Shown one piece after another: positions 42,750 to 52,218 of a stretch of 64,000 bases of DNA. Source of the DNA: Cohnella candidum (lineage in GTDB: Bacteria; Bacillota; Bacilli; Paenibacillales; Paenibacillaceae); assembly GCF_003713065.1 (NCBI RefSeq), contig NZ_CP033433.1, positions 3,783,001 to 3,847,000 on the forward strand. The letters run 5' to 3'. How positions within the stretch are numbered: position 1 is the stretch's first letter; every line of letters begins with the position of its first letter. Made by a program: the position numbers and the translations under genes. Under the pieces are notes generated by a model. That model made no database searches, was not told where the DNA came from, and was given only the letters and a program-made list of their open reading frames with translations.

Positions 42750-43868
42750 TTAAATACGCGCGAATGCCACGATTTGTTGCGCCGGACGGACAGCTTCCAG
42801 TTTTAACCGTTCGATCGCGGGACGCGTCGACGCGAGCCATTCCTCCGGCCGATCGAGCATTCGGGCGGCTTGGTCCGCGAAAATCTCGGGGTCCAGCGCG
42901 TCCGTGCTTCCGACCGCCTTCTGCCCCAAACGGGCGAGAAACTGGTCGATTTTCGGATCGTACGAAAGCCCGAGCAGCGGCACCTCGCGGTTCGCGGCGT
43001 AGATGAGCGAGTGCAGCCGCATGCCGAACAGCAGCCGGCAACGGCTCACCTCGCGCAGCATCGCCTGCGGCTCCTCGTGCGCCGGCGCAAGCTCGCTGGC
43101 GACGCCCGCGCTCGCGAGCCGTTCCATCACGTACCGGGACGCATCCTCGTCCGGGCCGTGATGGAACGGCAAGAAGCGCAGCCGGACGCTCCGCCGTCCG
43201 GCCAGCGCTCCAAGCGCGGCGACCGCGCGGTCCAAGTCCGCGCGGTCGCCGCGCCAAAACCGGACGGACACGCCGACCACGGCCGGCCCGTCCACATCCA
43301 TACGCGCACTCGCATCTGCCTGCGCAAAGCCAACCCCCGCCTCCCCCGGCAAAGGCAAGCCCATGACCGGGTCCGGCACCACCTCAATGCGTGCCTCGGG
43401 GACGCCGAAGCGGCGCAGCAGCGCCGCCGACTCCTCGTCGCGCACCGACACGTACGCGGCCTTGCGGAACGCCCGAGCGATCGGCCAACGGAACATCGCC
43501 CGGTTCACCGGGCCGATGCCTTGCGCATACACGAAGGTGGGCTTCCCGCTCCACCGCGCCAGTTCCATGATTCCCAAGTAATACGGAATCGACCCGAGCC
43601 CCGTCGCGTCCTGCAGCAGGCTGCCGCCTCCGCTGATCAGCCCGTCGCTCGCGCGCAAAGCCGCCCTCACTTCCGCCAGCTTCATGCGCGGCACAGCCTC
43701 TACGCCGTACTGCTTACTTGTCCACTCCGGATCCGCAGACAGCACGATCGGCTCGACGCGTACGCTACGCTCCTGTCCGGCATGCTCAAGCGCGGTCAGG
43801 ATGCTCTTGAGCACCGCCTCGTCGCCGCTGTTCCGAAACCCGTAATAGCCCGAAATGACGAGACGCAT
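42750..43868 (-). CDS. csaB: Polysaccharide pyruvyl transferase
   Basis: A 372-residue GT-B-fold enzyme that adds pyruvate ketal, from phosphoenolpyruvate, to the secondary cell-wall polymer; the modified sugar is the ligand of SLH motifs. CsaB hallmarks are LVISGYYGFRNSGDEAVLKS, LISGGGSLLQDATGLGSIPYYL, FVYAQGIGPVN, YVSVRDEESAALLRRFGV, VVGVSVRFWRGD, and FGMRLHSLIYAANREVPLLGL with the catalytic-region HSL. ATG 43868 overlaps the stop of the upstream gene by one base (TAATG). The two SLH-bearing surface proteins encoded 3-10 kb away depend on this modification. The gene is strikingly G+C-rich. Confidence 0.93.
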   Translation of the reverse strand: MRLVISGYYGFRNSGDEAVLKSILTALEHAGQERSVRVEPIVLSADPEWTSKQYGVEAVPRMKLAEVRAALRASDGLISGGGSLLQDATGLGSIPYYLGIMELARWSGKPTFVYAQGIGPVNRAMFRWPIARAFRKAAYVSVRDEESAALLRRFGVPEARIEVVPDPVMGLPLPGEAGVGFAQADASARMDVDGPAVVGVSVRFWRGDRADLDRAVAALGALAGRRSVRLRFLPFHHGPDEDASRYVMERLASAGVASELAPAHEEPQAMLREVSRCRLLFGMRLHSLIYAANREVPLLGLSYDPKIDQFLARLGQKAVGSTDALDPEIFADQAARMLDRPEEWLASTRPAIERLKLEAVRPAQQIVAFARI

Positions 43869-45913
43869 TACTTCGCCCCCTGAAATTCAACCCGCTTCCA
43901 GAGCCGCTCGGCAATCTGCCAAACCGCGATCAGGATCAGTCCGATCGGCAAGCCGAGGCCAAGGCCCAACAGAATGCGCGAGATCGAAAGAACGAGCGGG
44001 GTATGGATATGCGCGAACGTATCGACCATCGACAGCTGGGCAACCGTGCCGAGCACGAGCAGGCAAGCGGCAAACCGGTAACGCAGCGTCAGGAAAATGC
44101 CGAGCAGCAGGATCGGATGCCCGATCAGGAACTCCTTCGTCCTCGGACGGACTCCGAACGTGTTCTCGAGCAGCGAGCGGAACGTCAGCTCGATGCCGGA
44201 CGCGGTTCCCGCGTTGCCCGTGCGGGACATGTAATACATGCCCGCGGCTCCCAATACGCCGAGCACGACAATCCAAAGCACGGTGATCGGCGTCACGAGA
44301 ATTTTCCGCGCGTTGCCGAATACCGTATCGCCGGGGCCGTACAGGAACACGTACAGCGCGACCAGGCCGATCGGCGCCGCATGGAGCAGGCTGACGCCGC
44401 GGAACTGCTGAAGCACGAGATTATAAGAAATATGGTTGAGCAGAGCCACGACCATCGGAATCGCCGCCATCGACAGCAGCGCAGTGCGGATGTACAGCAG
44501 TACCGCACTGCCCAGCCGCCTTCCGGCGCCGAGCTCTTCCGACCGCTGCGCGCGCAGCCTCCGCACGAGCAGGATGACCGCCGCCGTCGGAGCCGCGATC
44601 GCCACGAACAGGGCCAGCGTTTGCACCATCAGCGTCTGCTTCAGCACGTACAGACCGGCGCCGCCGACCAATCCGAGCACGAACGCGATCGACAGCAGCC
44701 ACGGGATGAACATGCCGATGACGATGGCCACGAGCGCGATCGCGCCGAGCATCGCCAGGCCGCGCAGCGCGGATTCCGCCGGCGCGTGATGCACCGTGAA
44801 TGCCTTCGGCGTGCCGAACGTGAAGCCGAAATCCTTGAGCCTGTCCACCGCACCCTTCTGGGAGGAGCCTTCCGCTCCCTGCAGCGCGTCCTTGATCGTG
44901 TCGAGCGGGTTCGTCACTTTGCCCTTCACGCCGTCGCGGGAAGGCACCGCGTTCAGGAATACCATGCGGATGTTGCGGTCTTTTACCGCGAGCAGGATGC
45001 GGTCTTGCAGCGCATCCGTCTTGATCGTCGCCATCTCCTGGTCGGTAACGGAGTGAGCGCGGATCACGTTATAGTCGATCAGCTTCGCGAGCTTGGTCAG
45101 CCCGCGAACCGGAGTTTTCAAATTCTCGAAGGAAGCGATGCCGATTCCGTTGTCTTGGAGCATGTAGGCAAACTGCTGGATGCCGTCCGGTTTGCCCGGC
45201 CCCGGGGATTCCAGACTGAATCCCGGCACCGCGTCGCCGTCGAACGTAATGCGGTCGATGCCGGCCGCCTTGAAAGACTTCAGCCAGCCGTTCATCACTT
45301 CCGGATCGAACGGCTCGAACTTGTCCGACAGCCGCGGAACGACCCATAGCCCTGCATCCCTCAAAACCTTAATATCCAGAGGATTCGGTTGCATCGGACG
45401 AAGCATCGCGTCATCTTTTGCCATGTCGATAGCCACGCCATTGTGCCCGTCGACGGACCAGTCGGTCACGTCGGCGCCATGACGGGGGAAGCTGTCCTGA
45501 ATGAGACCTTTGATTACCGTTTGGTCTTCCGGGTTCAAAAACAGAACATAAGTGCGGTTGTCCCCTCGGACAGGAACGCGGCCTTGCAGCGCTGCGGCGT
45601 CCGCGGCGCTGTATACCGCGATCTCGCCCGCCCAGCCCAGTTCTTCCAGCGTGCTCTCGTACACGACGGCGCCGTTCACGCCGGCTTGCTTGAGCTCGGT
45701 CAGCTCATGCTTCACGAAAGCATCGGGATCGGGCTTGCCCGCTCCGATTTGAAGCAAGTCCCGATAGTCGATGACGAGAGCCGTCTCGTTCGCGGAAGCT
45801 TCCGTCTGGGACCTGGCGTACATGACGGGCAGCGACGCGATCACGCCGACCAGCACCACCCACCACAGCCATCCTGCCATTTTGCGATTCAATCTGTTCA
45901 ACCACTGAGGCAC
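43868..45913 (-). CDS. DUF5693-type membrane protein of the wall-polymer locus
   Basis: A 681-residue protein: one N-terminal helix (residues about 15-33), an extracytoplasmic domain to about residue 400, and about eight or nine membrane helices after that. The outer domain has a TIM-barrel-like layout (IDYRDLLQIG, AGVNGAVVYESTLEELG, VVPRLSDKFEPFDPEVM, DRITFDGDAVPGFS, IRAHSVTDQEMATIKTDAL). The family is regularly found beside csaB in Paenibacillaceae and relatives, and its role is not established; polymer assembly or transport is likely. GTG 45913 is chosen (AAGGAG 8 nt upstream); the open frame runs on to 46000. Confidence 0.75.
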   Translation of the reverse strand: MPQWLNRLNRKMAGWLWWVVLVGVIASLPVMYARSQTEASANETALVIDYRDLLQIGAGKPDPDAFVKHELTELKQAGVNGAVVYESTLEELGWAGEIAVYSAADAAALQGRVPVRGDNRTYVLFLNPEDQTVIKGLIQDSFPRHGADVTDWSVDGHNGVAIDMAKDDAMLRPMQPNPLDIKVLRDAGLWVVPRLSDKFEPFDPEVMNGWLKSFKAAGIDRITFDGDAVPGFSLESPGPGKPDGIQQFAYMLQDNGIGIASFENLKTPVRGLTKLAKLIDYNVIRAHSVTDQEMATIKTDALQDRILLAVKDRNIRMVFLNAVPSRDGVKGKVTNPLDTIKDALQGAEGSSQKGAVDRLKDFGFTFGTPKAFTVHHAPAESALRGLAMLGAIALVAIVIGMFIPWLLSIAFVLGLVGGAGLYVLKQTLMVQTLALFVAIAAPTAAVILLVRRLRAQRSEELGAGRRLGSAVLLYIRTALLSMAAIPMVVALLNHISYNLVLQQFRGVSLLHAAPIGLVALYVFLYGPGDTVFGNARKILVTPITVLWIVVLGVLGAAGMYYMSRTGNAGTASGIELTFRSLLENTFGVRPRTKEFLIGHPILLLGIFLTLRYRFAACLLVLGTVAQLSMVDTFAHIHTPLVLSISRILLGLGLGLPIGLILIAVWQIAERLWKRVEFQGAK

Positions 45914-45985
45914 AACCGTCACTCCTTCATGTTCTGCAAGTCGATTCGTCTGTATGTCGAGCCGCGCAGCCCCTCGCAGGGCCAC

Positions 45986-46011
45986 AAAAGGGGGCGGCAT
46001 TGCTGCCGCCC
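45986..46011 (-). terminator. Terminator after phosphoglucomutase gene
   Basis: Minus strand GGGCGGCA / TGCCGCCC stem with a 4-nt loop, followed by CCTTTTG; 31 nt from the pgcA stop and just upstream of the DUF5693 gene. Confidence 0.7.
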
Positions 46012-46042
46012 GTATCCTCTATTCGGCATTCATTATCCGTGT

Positions 46043-47746
46043 TTACGCCAGTGCGTCCACGCGCTCCATCACGCTCGAGACGAGACGCCCCAGCGATGCG
46101 TTCGCCGCATCCAGGTCGTCCCCCCGAACCGCGAAATACAGCTTGATTTTCGGTTCCGTGCCGGAAGGCCGCAGGCAGAACCAAGAGCCGTCGGCGAGCA
46201 GGAATTTCAGCACGTTTTCGGGCGGCAGGCCGTCTAATCCCCCCGCGTAGTCGAGCACGCGTTCGACTTTCACGCCCGCGACTTCGGCCGGCGGGTTCGA
46301 GCGCCAATCGTTCATGATCGCGCCGATTTTCTCCAGCCCGTCTTTTCCTTTCAAAGTGCGCGATTCCAGCTTCTCCAGATAGGTGCCGTACTGGCGGTAC
46401 AGCTCGAGAAGCACGTCGTACAAGGTTTTGCCGAGAGACTTGTAATAGGCGGCCGCCTCGCTGATCAGCAAAGAAGCGACGACCGCGTCCTTATCCCTCG
46501 CATACGTGCCCGTGAGGTAGCCGTAGCTTTCCTCGTAACCGAAGAGGAAGACGTTCTCGTCCGAGCCTTCGAACTTCGTCATTTGCTCGCCGATGTATTT
46601 GAAGCCCGTGAGCGTATCGATCACTTTGCAGCCGAAGGATTGAGCGATGTCCGCGCCCATCTGGCTGGTGACGATCGTTTTGATGACGGTGCCGTTCTTC
46701 GGTAGTTTGCCCTGCTCTTTCAGATTCGATAGCAAATAATGGACCATGATCGCGCCGGCCTGGTTGCCGGTCAGCACGACGTATTCGCCTGCGTCGTTCT
46801 TCACGACGGAGCCCATGCGGTCGCAGTCCGGGTCGGTACCGATGATGATATCGGCGCCCACTTGGTCGGCCAGCTCGATCGCCAGCTTGAACGCATCATG
46901 CTCTTCCGGGTTCGGGGATTTCACCGTCGGGAATGCGCCGTTCGGCTGCTCTTGCTCCCATACGACGTGAACGTTGCCGAAGCCGGCTTGTTCGAGTACT
47001 TGGCGAACGGGCAAATTGCCGGCGCCATGAAGCGGCGTATAAACGACCGACAGGGCGTCTCCCGCGCCGCGGCGAAGCATCTCCGGCTGAACGACCTGTG
47101 CCTTTACGGCGTCCACGAATGCCTGGTCGTCCTCGTCCCCGAGCCATACGAGAAGCCCTTTGGCCTCGGCTTCCGCTTGACTGAGCCGTTTCACGGCGTC
47201 GAAAGAAGCGACTCCGCGGATGCTCTCGATCACTTGCTCGGCCTGATGCGGCACGAGCTGGCAGCCGTCGGCGGCATAGACCTTGTACCCGTTGTATTCG
47301 GGCGGGTTGTGACTCGCCGTGATGACGATGCCTCCCGCGGCGCCCAGATGCCGGACCGAGAAGGACAACTGCGGCGTCGGGCGGAGCGAACGGAACAGGT
47401 AGGTCTTGATCCCGTTAGCCGCAAGCACGCATGCCGCCTCCAGCGAGAACACGTCCGAATTGTGGCGGGAATCGTGGGCGATCACCACGGACGGCGAAGG
47501 CCCTTGTTTCAACAGGTACTCCGCGAAGCCTTGAGTCGCTTTACCGATCACGTATCGGTTCATCCGGTTCGTCCCCGCGCCCATCACGCCGCGCAAGCCT
47601 CCGGTTCCGAATTCGAGATCCCGGTAGAAGCGGTCCTCAATCTCGGCGTCCTTGCCGGCGATCGACCGGAGCTCCTCCTTCGTGGCCTCGTCGATGCCCG
47701 GATCCCCGAGCCAAGCTTCGTACAGTTCCTGCGGCGATTTCATCAT
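46043..47746 (-). CDS. pgcA: Alpha-phosphoglucomutase/phosphomannomutase
   Basis: A 567-residue alpha-D-phosphohexomutase that interconverts glucose-6- and glucose-1-phosphate (or mannose phosphates), feeding UDP- and dTDP-glucose pools for the wall and glycan pathways here. In order: GTGGLRGVMGAGTNRMN, VIAHDSRHNSD, GIVITASHNPPEYNGYKVY (phosphoserine loop), IIIGTDPDCDRMG (Mg site), LFGYEESYGYLTG (sugar specificity) and CLRPSGTEPKIKLYF (phosphate binding). Length and order match B. subtilis PgcA. ATG 47746 follows GAGAGGTG by about 9 nt. The gene is monocistronic or first before the DUF5693-csaB-tagA run. Confidence 0.93.
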   Translation of the reverse strand: MMKSPQELYEAWLGDPGIDEATKEELRSIAGKDAEIEDRFYRDLEFGTGGLRGVMGAGTNRMNRYVIGKATQGFAEYLLKQGPSPSVVIAHDSRHNSDVFSLEAACVLAANGIKTYLFRSLRPTPQLSFSVRHLGAAGGIVITASHNPPEYNGYKVYAADGCQLVPHQAEQVIESIRGVASFDAVKRLSQAEAEAKGLLVWLGDEDDQAFVDAVKAQVVQPEMLRRGAGDALSVVYTPLHGAGNLPVRQVLEQAGFGNVHVVWEQEQPNGAFPTVKSPNPEEHDAFKLAIELADQVGADIIIGTDPDCDRMGSVVKNDAGEYVVLTGNQAGAIMVHYLLSNLKEQGKLPKNGTVIKTIVTSQMGADIAQSFGCKVIDTLTGFKYIGEQMTKFEGSDENVFLFGYEESYGYLTGTYARDKDAVVASLLISEAAAYYKSLGKTLYDVLLELYRQYGTYLEKLESRTLKGKDGLEKIGAIMNDWRSNPPAEVAGVKVERVLDYAGGLDGLPPENVLKFLLADGSWFCLRPSGTEPKIKLYFAVRGDDLDAANASLGRLVSSVMERVDALA

Positions 47747-47822
47747 TTACTCGCACCTCTCCCTTTCCGGCTATACATTATCTCTATGATGAGTCCGTAC
47801 ATTCGTACGACCCTGATGTACA

Positions 47823-48260
47823 TTACCCCTTCGACGGATCGGATAACGCGAACATGAGCTCACCTTCAGCCACGACAGTGTCGCCGACTTTGGCCGTTGC
47901 CCGGCCTTTGCCGATCGGACCCTTCAGGCGAGTGACTTCCAACTCCAAAATAAGCGTGTCGCCCGGCTTCACTTGGCCCCGGAAACGGAATTCGTCGATG
48001 CCGGCGAAAAAGCCGAGTTTGCCGCGGTTCTCCTCCAAGGCGAGCATCGCGACGGTGCCGACTTGCGCGAGCGCTTCGACGATCAGCACGCCCGGCATGA
48101 CCGGATATCCCGGAAAATGCCCGACGAAAAACGGCTCATTCATCGTCACGTTTTTCAAGCCGACGGCGCGTTTGCCCGGTTCGACCTCCAAAATGCGGTC
48201 TACGAGCAGAAACGGCGGACGGTGCGGAATGATTTCTTGGATTTGGTTGATGTCGAGCAT
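47823..48260 (-). CDS. fabZ: 3-hydroxyacyl-ACP dehydratase FabZ
   Basis: A 145-residue hot-dog-fold enzyme that dehydrates 3-hydroxyacyl-ACP in fatty acid elongation. It shows [38 protein letters not shown] with the catalytic histidine, [11 protein letters not shown] with the catalytic glutamate, and [21 protein letters not shown] 48260 has GGAGGAG 8 nt upstream; the 17-codon extension is discarded. B. subtilis has fabZ (ywpB) just after flhO-flhP, the same order as here. Confidence 0.95.
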   Translation of the reverse strand: MLDINQIQEIIPHRPPFLLVDRILEVEPGKRAVGLKNVTMNEPFFVGHFPGYPVMPGVLIVEALAQVGTVAMLALEENRGKLGFFAGIDEFRFRGQVKPGDTLILELEVTRLKGPIGKGRATAKVGDTVVAEGELMFALSDPSKG

Positions 48261-48432
48261 GCTCTTGATCTCCTCCATGGCAGGAAATGGTTGCCGCCGC
48301 ATAGACGGCATTCGGTTCGCCCATAATAGGGTTGTCCCCTTCGTCGAACTGCAGTCGCGAAGGTTGATATAAGAGAGCTCGCATCCGCGCCTCGGCAGAG
48401 TGGGCGCGGCCGCGGGCTCTTTTGTAGGTCGG

Positions 48433-48957
48433 TCATGCCCGGCCCGAAATGTCGGACTGGTTCAAATGCCGGAATTTCAGGAAATAAATCGCGGACGTCA
48501 GGAAAGACAGGATGATGCCCGTCCACAAAATGGGGAGTCCGCCGGGTTGATCGAGCAGAAGCAGCATGATCGCGCCGTAGTACACGACGGTCGTCGCTTT
48601 GCCGAGCCAGTTGGCGGGCACCGTTTTCATCCCCCGGAAATGGAAAAACGCCGAGCTTGCGATCATCCCGATTTCCCGGAACCCCATGACCGCCACGGCC
48701 GCCCAAGGGATTTTGCCTCCGAGGAGCAGCGCGGAGACGACCGCGAGCATCATCAGCTTGTCCGCCAACGGATCGAGCATGATGCCGGTTATCGTGATTT
48801 GTCCGCTGCGGCGCGCTATGTAACCGTCCAGGATATCCGTCGCCCCCGCCAGCAGCACCGTAATGAGCGCCGCGACCGAATCGCCGTTCAAATATAAAAT
48901 CAAAAACAGAGGAATCAAAACGAACCGGGACATCGTAATCGTATTCGGTACGTTCAT
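48433..48957 (-). CDS. CDP-alcohol phosphatidyltransferase (PgsA-like)
   Basis: A 174-residue membrane enzyme with about five helices. The full CDP-alcohol phosphotransferase motif D-G-x2-A-R-x8-G-x3-D-x3-D is present at [20 protein letters not shown] followed by DPLADK. The N-terminus ([20 protein letters not shown]) is like phosphatidylglycerophosphate synthase, the most likely activity: CDP-diacylglycerol plus glycerol-3-phosphate. Another pgsA copy may exist elsewhere, since the usual locus of pgsA in Bacillales is near cinA-recA. Intergenic DNA on either side holds only short G+C-rich hairpins. Confidence 0.85.
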   Translation of the reverse strand: MNVPNTITMSRFVLIPLFLILYLNGDSVAALITVLLAGATDILDGYIARRSGQITITGIMLDPLADKLMMLAVVSALLLGGKIPWAAVAVMGFREIGMIASSAFFHFRGMKTVPANWLGKATTVVYYGAIMLLLLDQPGGLPILWTGIILSFLTSAIYFLKFRHLNQSDISGRA

Positions 48958-49018
48958 CCCAGCCGCTCCCCTCTCCGCAACTTCCCCTCGCCCATTATAA
49001 CGCTCACCTCAATAAATG

Positions 49019-49043
49019 AAAACTCCCCGACCGAGTCGGGGAG
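49019..49043 (-). terminator. Terminator after the EpuA-like gene
   Basis: Minus strand CTCCCCGA / TCGGGGAG with loop CTCGG, followed by TTTTCATTTATT; about 34 nt after the stop codon at 49077. Confidence 0.85.
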
Positions 49044-49076
49044 CCTAGAATCCGCTTGCGGAGCGCGGGCACGCGT

Positions 49077-49307
49077 TTAGCCCTCCGCAAATACGAGATC
49101 GTACATATGCTTCCAAGTGTCCACTTGGAACACTTCCGATACCGGCTTTCCTCCCAGAACGGCGTAACCGACCGCCGCTCCCAGAATCAGAGCCAACACG
49201 CACAATATGGGGATAATCAACATTTTGAAAGTGATCCATAGGATGCGCCCGATCATTCGGCCGGCGGATCGGCCGCCGGAAACCGTCGGACGGGGAGATG
49301 CGGTCAT
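49077..49307 (-). CDS. Small EpuA-type membrane protein (annotated as RNA polymerase subunit beta-like)
   Basis: A 76-residue protein with a basic N-terminus and one long hydrophobic helix (residues about 20-49), then a conserved-looking tail GGKPVSEVFQVDTWKHMYDLVFAEG. This layout is that of the EpuA family, which databases often label DNA-directed RNA polymerase subunit beta although it is a small membrane protein; a role in polymerase is doubtful. It follows flhP, a common Bacillales arrangement. AAAGGAG lies about 11 nt before ATG 49307; MIGRIL at residue 18 is an internal alternative. Confidence 0.75.
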   Translation of the reverse strand: MTASPRPTVSGGRSAGRMIGRILWITFKMLIIPILCVLALILGAAVGYAVLGGKPVSEVFQVDTWKHMYDLVFAEG

Positions 49308-49349
49308 GAAGCTTTCGACTCCTTTGCGAAACTCATCTCCTCTATCGTA

Positions 49350-50165
49350 TCATCCCCGGAGATTATTCGCCATGCTCATCATTTGCTCGGCGGATGACAA
49401 TGCCCGCGCGTTCAACTGGTAGGCCCGCTGCACCGACATCACTTCGGTCATCTCGTCCGTCAAATTGACGTTCGAGGCTTCCGTGAAGCCTTGTCTTACC
49501 GCCGTCCCTTCCGGCAGAACCGCCAGCTGCTGAACGACGTCGGCGGCGTTGGTGCCGGCATCGACTCCATAAAGGTTATCTCCGATGGACCGAAGCAGTT
49601 CCGGATTCACGACCTCCATCAGCCGAATCTTGCCGAGATTGATCGGATCGGTTCCGGCTTGTCCGACCGCCAGCATCGTGCCGTCGGCCTGGATCGTCAG
49701 GTTGCGTCCTTCCGGAACGATGATGCTGCCGCCGGTTTCGTCCACGACCGGCAAGCCGGCGTCCGTCACGAGCTGCCGATCACCGCCGGGCAGCGGGTTC
49801 AACTGGAAGGCACCGTGACGGGTATATGCGGGAGTACCGTCCGGCGTGACGACCTCGAACAACGCGTTGCCTTCGATCGCGACGTCGTTCGGGTTGCCCG
49901 TCGATTGCAGCGTTCCTTGCGTCATATCCAGCTGCATGGACGACAAGCGGACGCCCCAGCCCTGGGTAAAGCCGGCAGGCGTCGCGCGGCCGGACAGCGA
50001 GAACGCCGGCTCATGCGGCTGCAAGCTGGTGAGCAAATCCTCGAACACCGACGTTTTGCGCTTGTAACCGACGGTGTTGATATTGGCGATGTTATCCGCG
50101 AGCATGTCGAGCTTTCTTTGGAGAGAGCCCATCGAGGCCGATGCGGAAATCATGGAGTTGTTCAC
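49350..50165 (-). CDS. flhP: Flagellar hook-basal body rod-type protein FlhP
   Basis: A 271-residue axial flagellar protein of the FlgG/FlgF family. It has the N-terminal rod signature (SLQRKLDMLADNIANINTVGYKRK), a central beta region (DVAIEGNALFEVVTPDGTPA) and the C-terminal coil EASNVNLTDEMTEVMSVQRAYQLNARAL. Secreted through the flagellar type III system to form the distal rod or hook base. Together with flhO it matches the B. subtilis mbl-flhO-flhP order. Confidence 0.9.
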   Translation of the reverse strand: MNNSMISASASMGSLQRKLDMLADNIANINTVGYKRKTSVFEDLLTSLQPHEPAFSLSGRATPAGFTQGWGVRLSSMQLDMTQGTLQSTGNPNDVAIEGNALFEVVTPDGTPAYTRHGAFQLNPLPGGDRQLVTDAGLPVVDETGGSIIVPEGRNLTIQADGTMLAVGQAGTDPINLGKIRLMEVVNPELLRSIGDNLYGVDAGTNAADVVQQLAVLPEGTAVRQGFTEASNVNLTDEMTEVMSVQRAYQLNARALSSAEQMMSMANNLRG

Positions 50166-50201
50166 GCGGCGATTCCCCCTTTACCTGTGTGCGATGGCGG
50201 C

Positions 50202-51068
50202 TTAGACGCGGCCGACTTCGTTGACGGCCTTCTGCAGGCTGCTGTCGTAAAATTGGATGACCTTCTGGTTCGATTCGTACGCGCGGAGAGCGGACATGAC
50301 GTCCACCATCGATTGCGCCGAGTCCACGTTCGATCTTTCCAAGTAGCCTTGGCGCACCTGCACGCGGTCGCCCGCGGCGACTTGCCGCAGTCCGGCGGGA
50401 TCGCCGGCGTATTGGAAACGGCCGTTGCCTTGCCGTAACAGTTGGTTCGGATCATTGACCAGCGTCAGCATCAACTGCGGGTTGCCGGGCAGCCGCTGGC
50501 TCGTCGTCTTGTTGACCAGGAAGCCGTCGCTCGTCACGGCGATGTCTTCCCACGTGCCGGTCACCACGATCGGCTGCCCGTTCGCGCCAAGCACCGGCGC
50601 TCCGTCCGCGGTGAGCAGCGTGCCGTCCGGCGCCGTCTTGAAGCTGCCGTCCCTCGTATATTGACGTTCCCCGTCCGGGCTCTGCACCGTGAAGAAAGCC
50701 TGCGGCTGAAAGGTGACATTCCCGTTCGGGTCCACGTATTTGCCCGATGCGTCAAAAACCGCGCCGTTCACCTGGATATCGGAAACGAGCGCCAAATCCT
50801 GCGGCCGGAACGTTTCGTTCAGATCTCCTTGTCCGAACGATAACCGGTTCTCCTCGGCGAAAACGCCGGTCGTCAGCTTGCCGATCGGCCCGTTCTGCAC
50901 GTTGTCGCCGCCCATGGCGGAAATCAGCATGTCAGGAAACGCGCGGGTCATCGAGTTCATTGCCTTGTAGCCAGGCGTGTTCAGGTTCGCGATGTTGTTC
51001 GTTACCGTATCGTGACGCCGCTGCTGGGCAATCATTCCGGAAGCGGCCGTATAAAGTCCTCTTAGCAT
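50202..51068 (-). CDS. flhO: Flagellar hook-basal body rod-type protein FlhO
   Basis: A 288-residue rod protein starting MLRGLYTAASGMIAQQRRHD with TVTNNIANLNTPGYKAMNSM, a central GDLNETFRPQDLAL domain and the terminal RSNVDSAQSMVDVMSALRAYESNQKVIQ coil. ATG 51068 is preceded by GGGAGGAC about 7 nt away; the long open frame back to 51347 overlaps mbl and is rejected. Paralogue of flhP, with 36 nt between the genes, and 23 nt after mbl, so it may be transcribed with mbl. Confidence 0.9.
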   Translation of the reverse strand: MLRGLYTAASGMIAQQRRHDTVTNNIANLNTPGYKAMNSMTRAFPDMLISAMGGDNVQNGPIGKLTTGVFAEENRLSFGQGDLNETFRPQDLALVSDIQVNGAVFDASGKYVDPNGNVTFQPQAFFTVQSPDGERQYTRDGSFKTAPDGTLLTADGAPVLGANGQPIVVTGTWEDIAVTSDGFLVNKTTSQRLPGNPQLMLTLVNDPNQLLRQGNGRFQYAGDPAGLRQVAAGDRVQVRQGYLERSNVDSAQSMVDVMSALRAYESNQKVIQFYDSSLQKAVNEVGRV

Positions 51069-51091
51069 GACGCTTGTCCTCCCAAAATGGT

Positions 51092-52090
51092 TTAGCCTAG
51101 CTTGCGCGTCATTTTGTCCAGATGGTCCAGCATGATGCCGGTCCCTTTCACGACGCAGTGCATCGGATCTTCCGCGATCAACACCGGGACCTTGAGCTCG
51201 TCCGCGAGCAGGGCGTCGAGCCCGTCCAGCAGCGCGCCGCCGCCGGTCAGGATGACGCCGCGGTCGATGATGTCCGCGGACAATTCCGGAGGCGTGCGCT
51301 CGAGCACCGACTTCGCCGAGGAGACGATGGCCGACACCGGCTCCCACAGCGCGTCGCGAATTTCGTCGGAATGGATCGTGATCGTTTGGGGAAGCCCCGT
51401 CACCATGTCGCGGCCGCGGATGTCCATTTCTTCCCGGCGGCCGGTGTGGTACACCGTTCCGATCTTGATCTTGATGTCCTCGCTGGTGCGTTCCCCGATC
51501 AGCAGCTTGTATTTGTTCTTTATGTATTTCATGATCGCCGCGTCGAACTTGTCCCCCGCGACTTTAAGAGAAGAGGCGGTAACGACGTCGCCCATGGAAA
51601 GGACGGCCACATCCGTCGTGCCTCCGCCTATATCGACCACCATATTGCCGCTGGGCTGGAAGATGTCCATGCCCGCGCCGATCGCCGCCGCCTTCGGTTC
51701 TTCTTCCATGAAGACCTCTTTGGCTCCGCTTCTTTCGGCGGCTTCCCGGATCGCTTTCTGCTCGACCGAAGTAATGTTGCTCGGCGCGCAGATCAGAATC
51801 CGGGGACGGCTGTACCAGTTGCGGCCCCCCACGCGTTGGATGAAAGCCTTCAGCATCATGTCCGTGACTTCGAAGTCCGCGATGACACCGTCTCTCAGCG
51901 GACGGATCGCCACGATGTTGCCCGGCGTCCGGCCGACCATTCTCCTGGCGTCGTCGCCGACGGCCAGTACCCTCCTCGTGTCGCTCTCAATGGCGACAAC
52001 CGAAGGCTCGTCGAGGACTACGCCCCTTCCTTTCACATGAATGGACACGTTCGCCGTGCCGAGATCGATTCCGATGTCTTTGCTGAACAT
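51092..52090 (-). CDS. mbl: Actin-like cell-shape protein Mbl
   Basis: A 332-residue MreB-family protein that polymerises at the membrane and guides wall synthesis. ATP-site elements: DIGIDLGTANVSIHVKGRG (phosphate 1), MVVDIGGGTTDVAVLSMGD (phosphate 2) and VILTGGGALLDGLDALL (adenosine). FEVTDMMLKAFIQRV and MEEEPKAAAIGAGM are typical. The assignment to Mbl rather than MreB or MreBH rests on its position between spoIIID and flhO. ATG has AAGGAGCC before it. Confidence 0.93.
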   Translation of the reverse strand: MFSKDIGIDLGTANVSIHVKGRGVVLDEPSVVAIESDTRRVLAVGDDARRMVGRTPGNIVAIRPLRDGVIADFEVTDMMLKAFIQRVGGRNWYSRPRILICAPSNITSVEQKAIREAAERSGAKEVFMEEEPKAAAIGAGMDIFQPSGNMVVDIGGGTTDVAVLSMGDVVTASSLKVAGDKFDAAIMKYIKNKYKLLIGERTSEDIKIKIGTVYHTGRREEMDIRGRDMVTGLPQTITIHSDEIRDALWEPVSAIVSSAKSVLERTPPELSADIIDRGVILTGGGALLDGLDALLADELKVPVLIAEDPMHCVVKGTGIMLDHLDKMTRKLG

Positions 52091-52218
52091 GAGCCTTGGC
52101 TCCTTAACGTATTGGAATGGATAAATTTCGACAGCTGTAGGATAAAAAAGTCGTAATGGTACGTTATTCGACGCGATTTTACGTTTTCCTTCTTTTGTTT
52201 GTCGATCTTTAGGCGGAA

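Noticed and set aside
44003..45349. A 448-codon plus-strand frame opposite the DUF5693 gene
   Set aside because: Arg/Gln/His-rich antisense shadow in G+C-rich DNA; no ribosome site and no family match.
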